Positions 59,409 through 64,000 of a stretch of DNA of 64,000 nucleotides are shown here, piece by piece. The translations under genes and the position numbers were made by a program. Position 1 is the first letter of the stretch. The number at the start of each line of letters is the position of its first letter. The notes beneath the pieces were generated by a model, which saw nothing but the letters and a program-made list of their open reading frames with translations, made no database searches and was not told the origin of the DNA. The stretch is from Fomes fomentarius (Eukaryota; Basidiomycota; Agaricomycetes; Polyporales; Polyporaceae): positions 248,001 through 312,000 of the forward strand of contig JABYQN010000019.1 in NCBI GenBank assembly GCA_022606135.1, given 5' to 3'.

Positions 59409-59813
59409 ATGTCCGACACCACAGACAGTTCATGTACCGTGACCGGCCAACTCGCTGAGCACGGAATGGAAGTAGTCGCTCTGTGCCCTGACCCCGACCC
59501 CGGTGCGGCTCATCTCTATCGGTACTCGAGACAACGCATGTCATTGAATGCTTCCCCAAATACAGCCTTCCAGGTTGACGAATCGATCGTCGCCGCCCTC
59601 GGTGTTATTTCAGCCTGTTTCGGTCCTGGCGACCCCAGCTGTGCCACATTGAACCCATCTCAATCGCACGCCGAAAGCGCTCCCGAGTTTGACGGCGATG
59701 TACCCCAGATATCCGAAGCAGACGAAGGCACGGAAGTGGCCGCTGCTAACGTCGAGGAAGTTCCTGACGCAGTATGCGAGAGTGAAGGCACCGATCCTCT
59801 GGAGACCCAGTGA
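59409..59813 (+). CDS. acidic hypothetical protein, duplication copy B
   Basis: An open frame of 134 codons from ATG 59409 begins MSDTTDSSCTVTGQLAEHGM. I chose this start because the same ATG is kept in copy A. The protein is acidic, with PDPDPGAAHLYRYSRQR, ACFGPGDPSCATLNPSQ and EADEGTEVAAANVEEVPDAV. A donor-like GTGAGACC at the stop codon, a branch-like CTAATTGATG and an acceptor GATACAG (59878) are present in both copies. The real coding sequence may therefore continue into a further exon, and the TGA may be intronic. No signal peptide, membrane span or known domain. Function unknown. Intact here but broken in copy A, so selection on it is doubtful. Confidence 0.5.
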   Translation: MSDTTDSSCTVTGQLAEHGMEVVALCPDPDPGAAHLYRYSRQRMSLNASPNTAFQVDESIVAALGVISACFGPGDPSCATLNPSQSHAESAPEFDGDVPQISEADEGTEVAAANVEEVPDAVCESEGTDPLETQ

Positions 59814-61667
59814 GACCTTGTGTAAGTCTGTACAGGTTTTCCCTTGGACTGATGAGGCGGCTAATTGATGAGATACAGGCGCTCAGCATCGTGATGTGCC
59901 ACATATGGGTATATCTCCATTACCTCTTTACTCTTGTGACGAGTCATGGTCCTCGCTTCTGCAGTATCTGTATGTATCTGCATGTAAGCTGTGTAAGTGG
60001 ATTGCTGGTGATAATGAATCGTCAACTCAAATAATATTTTCGATTCTTGAACTCACGCTCACGGGCTCCTTAGGCGAGCCTGAGTGCCCATAAAATCCGT
60101 CCAGTCTAATTGCCTCGTGCCAATTGCGGAGACCAAGCTGGCTTTGCTGCGACGTGTGTAAGAACGATGAGCGTCGATTGTAGTGAACTTCGGCAACCTA
60201 CACCGGGAACTCACCTAGACTATATATCCGAGGTATCTTTCGGTTGACGGTATCAGCGTACCATTGTCTCTGTAAATCGAGGAAGGTCAGAACAATGCTG
60301 GCGCATGCTAGAAGTATGAGATAAGGGCACCCCGGGGTACACGGTGTTCGCACTGGGCTGGCAGGTTTCCGTAACAAGCGGGAGATTGCTGTCAGGGTAC
60401 TACAGGTCCCGGGTCCACGTGCACAAGCAGTTGAACCTTCCTGCCAGCCTGAATGACTCGGTGGTGGAGATGGGGCCGGGACTTGCCGTGATGACAAAGT
60501 TTGGGCGCTCGGCTGGGCTGAGTGTCAGTCCAAATTCATCCACTGCACGTTCTTCCCCGCTCGCACCTGGTCTAGACATCGTCCCCTACGTGCCATGTCC
60601 GAGGCTATCCCAACAGATTTTACGCGATGAACAGCCTGTTCGAAGAGGACGGGTCAGGAATGAGATCATTCTTGTCAGTTCCCTCCTAAGTTTCATACGA
60701 TCGCCAATCCATCCACTGAAGTTGGAGTACACATACTCATAACTGCACATAACAATCCTCGCCTCCGTTACAATGCCGATGGTCGGCCGTGGACCATCAG
60801 TGCGTAGGTATGTGATCATCGATCATCTCGTATACATTCAAAGGGAATAACATAATCATACTTAGATGGTAAATCTCACGATGTCTTCCACTGATCGCTT
60901 GCCCCTTGCTGCTCGTCTGGACGCGAGTGAACCAGCCCAGCATGGAACTCGTCTGTAGAAAGTTTTCCCATCCCGCGATCTGTGAGTTATACTTGTTCTC
61001 TTGTCTTCTACTGTTTCTGCGCGGTCTCTGGGTGCCCAGGAACGCGTGGCGAATGTATCCGGCACGCGCCTTATGCCCCGCTCTGTCCAGAAGGGAAGAT
61101 TGGAACGACAGGAGTCCCGGACGCCTTCTGGAACCAGCAGCAGCACGAAGCGCTAAGGGCAATGAGGTGGTCGTTGCCCGTTGGCCGTAAGCCAGGTTTG
61201 GACTTTGATACTCCCCTGCCGGGAGGTGTTCGAGTCACAATCAAGTGAGGATGCACTGGTTCCCTGACCTTTCTGCTGTTGCAAGTCTATGAGCCATGGG
61301 GAGCTGTTTCCTCTTTCGCATCAGCGCCCACCTGTGACAATCGGCCTTTCTTTATCACGACGAAACCTTGCTGGAGCCCAGGACGAACGAGGCCCGTCTG
61401 TGGGCGTCTGTGGGAATCTCTTCCATTCGGCGTCGGGGATAACGCGCATCTCAATGACGGAGCGCCTTCCGTTAGACGTGGAAGGGCACCATGACGGACA
61501 GAGTATCTGGATGCTATCGCAGTCTGATGTAGTTCTGCCACCCACGACGCGGCCGATGCTGCTATTCATGCTTCGAGCAGCATCGTACGTTAGAGGCGCT
61601 GCAAGGTACGCATCATGGTGTGTATTCACATATCTGGATGTCCCTCATTTCTGACTGCTTGTGACGT

Positions 61668-61776
61668 ACTCAGGATATCGAAAGGATATCGAAGAGACCG
61701 GCAAGCATCTGGCAACGGGTGTGGCCAGGGCTGATATCCAGCGGCCTCCACCGGAGTTCGAAGATATCGATCTGTG
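61668..61776 (+). other. exon-like fragment in duplication copy B
   Basis: The frame DIEETGKHLATGVARADIQR then PPPEFEDIDL is followed by a GTGAGTC donor at about 61777. It is preceded by a CTCAG acceptor-like site. The corresponding copy A sequence (42820-42970) is interrupted by stops and insertions. Probably one exon of the gene that fills this duplication. Confidence 0.35.
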
Positions 61777-62243
61777 AGTCAAAAGTCAACCTTTGATTCG
61801 TCGACTTCGAGCGGCAATATGTAACTATCTCGGTCCAAATCCAGTCCCGGATCAACATACGGAAGGACCCGACGAGTCTCTTGGTCTCATGCGCGGTGAA
61901 AGTCCAGGGAGGCGTCCACCATGTACCTATAATGGCCGGTGTGACTGGAGCATGACATCCTCATCGACATGTGCCGATTATCTGGAAAGGCGAATTTCGT
62001 ATTCTCCATGTTACTCCACCGCAAGGCGCGGCCGGCGTACGATCACTCGGATGAGGATGTGTACGGAAGTCAAGGATACGAGACGCGATTATAAAAGCCT
62101 GCAATGTCCGTCGTGTTCGAGATCTCATCCCCATGGGCAAGTGTGTAAATCAAATCGCGAGTAAGGCTCTTTGCTGCTGCTGTCTCGTATGCAACGCTGA
62201 TACTGATACTGTTCCATTCCGTCGACCAGAATCTTCTCTCAAC

Positions 62244-62696
62244 ATGTCAAGTATTCGCCACGATGCTGACAAGACTTCGACTCATACGACACGCGATGAC
62301 CCTAGCGCGTCCAGACGCAATTATCAGACTGCGTGTATGATGGCTTTTCCATTCGAAGTCCTTACCAGCCCTCACGGAGCCTCTGTTTCGTAGCTTTTGC
62401 CGTGGCGTGCCACGGTCCACTGTGCCCTCTCAGTGTCACTGCAGGCCCAGGAATTGCCGATTTCTGCGGGGCAGATACAAAGTCCGACGATACGGAGAGA
62501 AGTTGCAATATCCACGATCATGACTTACTCCCTCTCGTGTACCGCGATATGTACACACTCCTCGACCCCTGCTACATTGGATCTTCCACCCCATGCGATT
62601 GAAGCCCAACCGATTCCATTCCTTGAAGAAGGCCAAATCGAGGAGCGCGTCGACGATCCTGCATCAGAGAGAGACAGAGAGCAGGCGCTTGATTAG
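62244..62696 (+). pseudogene. decayed hypothetical gene, duplication copy B
   Basis: Start MSSIRHDADKTSTHTTRDDP and acidic end EEGQIEERVDDPASERDREQ match copy A. The central frame PGIADFCGADTKSDDTERS runs on through LLPLVYRDMYTLLDP without the one-base loss of copy A. Copy B instead lacks 26 bases after CTCGACCCC (about 62569), which shifts the frame before the acidic end. Each copy is thus broken at a different place. Confidence 0.55.
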
Positions 62697-62849
62697 AGAG
62701 GCCAAGACCGGCATCCGTACGTGACATCATTTCCTCGCCTTGGGCATCATTCGATAACCCATCCCCAGGGAGTCTTCAACACATGGAGGAATTGCACCTG
62801 TGCTGTAACCCTCGGGATAGTGCAGTGGTGGGACATTAGCACGTAGTTT

Positions 62850-63275
62850 ATGTGGACACTCTTCAGTTATCCAGGATATCCAAACGGCCTATATGGTACG
62901 TGTTGTCGTACCGCTGTCGTGTCGCAACACATCACCCTCGTTCTCCACATGCGACTCGGCGCAACTGATTTGAGCCCGCGCAGCATCACCGAATCGACAG
63001 CAGTGTTAGCAGAGATTGAGGAGGAGTGGTGGGCCGGTTGTAGCTTCATCCGAATACTCGGAGGGTGCCGTGATGACTCAGCGCTGCGGCAACGCGGACC
63101 GTGGCACCGTGGCCCCGGGCCCGTCTCCCGCAGTTTGCCAGGTGTGATCAAGGACGAGTGGGGCGCTCCGCCTCGTTGTGCTGACCACTCGGTTGATTCG
63201 AGTGGCAAGGATTTCCCTGAGATCCTCGACACTTCTCTGACGCACCAAGGGGGCAATATCTGGGCTCGGAAATGA
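62850..63275 (+). CDS. hypothetical ORF in duplication copy B
   Basis: An open frame of 141 codons contains TAVLAEIEEEWWAGCSFIRI, LRQRGPW, WGAPPRCADHSVDSSGKD and PEILDTSLTHQGG. The sister region at 44281-44794 contains the same blocks in broken frames. The start is uncertain and an upstream exon is possible. No known domain. It may be a chance-open remnant. Confidence 0.35.
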   Translation: MWTLFSYPGYPNGLYGTCCRTAVVSQHITLVLHMRLGATDLSPRSITESTAVLAEIEEEWWAGCSFIRILGGCRDDSALRQRGPWHRGPGPVSRSLPGVIKDEWGAPPRCADHSVDSSGKDFPEILDTSLTHQGGNIWARK

Positions 63276-64000
63276 GCAATAACTCGTTCTCGAGGATTCG
63301 TCGCCTGCAGTAGCGGGTGCCGTACTCCGCATGTTTGTCCACCTCCAGTGAAGACGATGGCAAGCACGGAGTCTTCTATCCTGGATATCTACTGGGCACA
63401 TGCTTACCTGGTGCTTACAGCTACGTTTCATGACGCCTTCGTCGCCGGCGCTATTTTGGGCTGTCATGCTGTTACGAAATTCTCATGATTGAGTGCACGA
63501 GGCAAATATCCAGATACCTGTTCTAAGATAGTCGCTCAATCACCGCTCTGCGAGTTCCTCCAACGCCAGTCTCTCTCTCTCGTTCATAAGCCATCTTATA
63601 CCTCTGTCGTTTCATGACACGCTGTGATCTATCATACTAGCGTTCATGGTCCGCGGTGTGTTCAGAAGTTGTGCGTGCGATGGTCACACGAGGTAAGTAC
63701 TAGCTTCTCCGCCTGTTGGATATCTCAAACGTCCCTTACGTAACTTGGATAGATCGGGAATTTCGGCTTCGCGCCCAGAGCATGCATGCTGGATATCCGT
63801 ATAGTGAGCCTCATCCCTTATAGTCTCTGTCAAGATGTCGTGCATACCCAGCTTACATTGCTGGTTCAACGTCGCATTGTCTACCAGGCTTGCTCCTAAC
63901 CTCCACGTCGTACGCTCGATTCCATATAATCTCACAATTGACGAACAGCTCTGACATGCACTCTAGACTATAACTCTTCACTCGCAGTACCTCCCTACAT

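Larger units (their letters stand above)
59110..64000 (+). repeat. 5-kb segmental duplication, copy B (runs off window end)
   Basis: Collinear with 40310-45420. It lacks the copy A GC-rich insertion and keeps one intact gene that is broken in copy A, but carries its own deletions. The match continues to the last base. The copy B sequence ending CTCTAGACTATAACTCTTCACTCGC corresponds to the leader just before ATG 45424 of copy A. Confidence 0.85.

Noticed and set aside
1..64000. CRISPR arrays, operons, Shine-Dalgarno sites, LTR retrotransposons
   Set aside because: No regularly spaced repeats and no long terminal repeats or reverse-transcriptase motifs were seen; intron-rich genes show this is a eukaryote.

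Overview
The window looks like nuclear DNA of a filamentous basidiomycete, probably an Agaricomycete. It is gene-dense and GC-balanced. Introns are nearly all 50-65 nt with GT-AG ends and CTAAC/CTGAC-like branch sites. Gene families include a GCN2 kinase, a double-domain amidohydrolase of the fungal 'CE9' type, a PEBP, a Crinkler-like P-loop protein and hAT transposon debris. No prokaryotic signals are present. All calls come from reading the sequence; no database search was run, and function names rest on motif recognition.

Left part (1-36.7 kb) is mostly orderly single genes. A GCN2-type eIF2alpha kinase lies on the minus strand (1382-8246). Three jacalin-like lectin genes follow at 9207-10319 (-), 15491-16581 (+) and 24138-25228 (+). 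All three share exon structure, core promoter and several elements up to 1 kb upstream, so they are copies of a roughly 2 kb unit. The third carries an 8-nt coding deletion. Between them lie a disordered Ser/Thr/Pro-rich protein (12337-13874) and a membrane-anchored amidohydrolase (18879-22809). A 1,244-bp non-autonomous hAT element with perfect 17-bp terminal inverted repeats and an 8-bp target duplication occupies 17301-18544. Next come a member of a fungal lineage-specific family (25594-26891, -; one frameshift), a 2,065-residue disordered protein (28682-35218, +) and a PEBP (35933-36692, +).

Right part (36.7-64 kb) is accessory and repeat-built. A Crinkler-like P-loop gene (49969-51446) has a shortened sister (37929-38767) that lost its Walker A region by an in-frame deletion. 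A degenerate 280-bp repeat flanks the shortened copy on both sides. Two more members of the lineage-specific family lie at 52839-54035 (-) and 57488-58410 (+). About 5 kb is duplicated in direct orientation (40310-45420 and 59110-64000). Both copies are decaying, by different indels, and the second runs off the window end.

Together this reads as a conserved core segment (stress kinase, PEBP, amidohydrolase, large scaffold-like protein) next to a rapidly turning-over block of small, lineage-specific genes and putative secreted or interaction-type families. Nothing shows the accessory genes forming one pathway. The most unusual signals are the jacalin triplication with its retained upstream elements, the Walker-A-less Crinkler derivative, the intact hAT derivative and the reciprocal decay of the 5-kb duplication.
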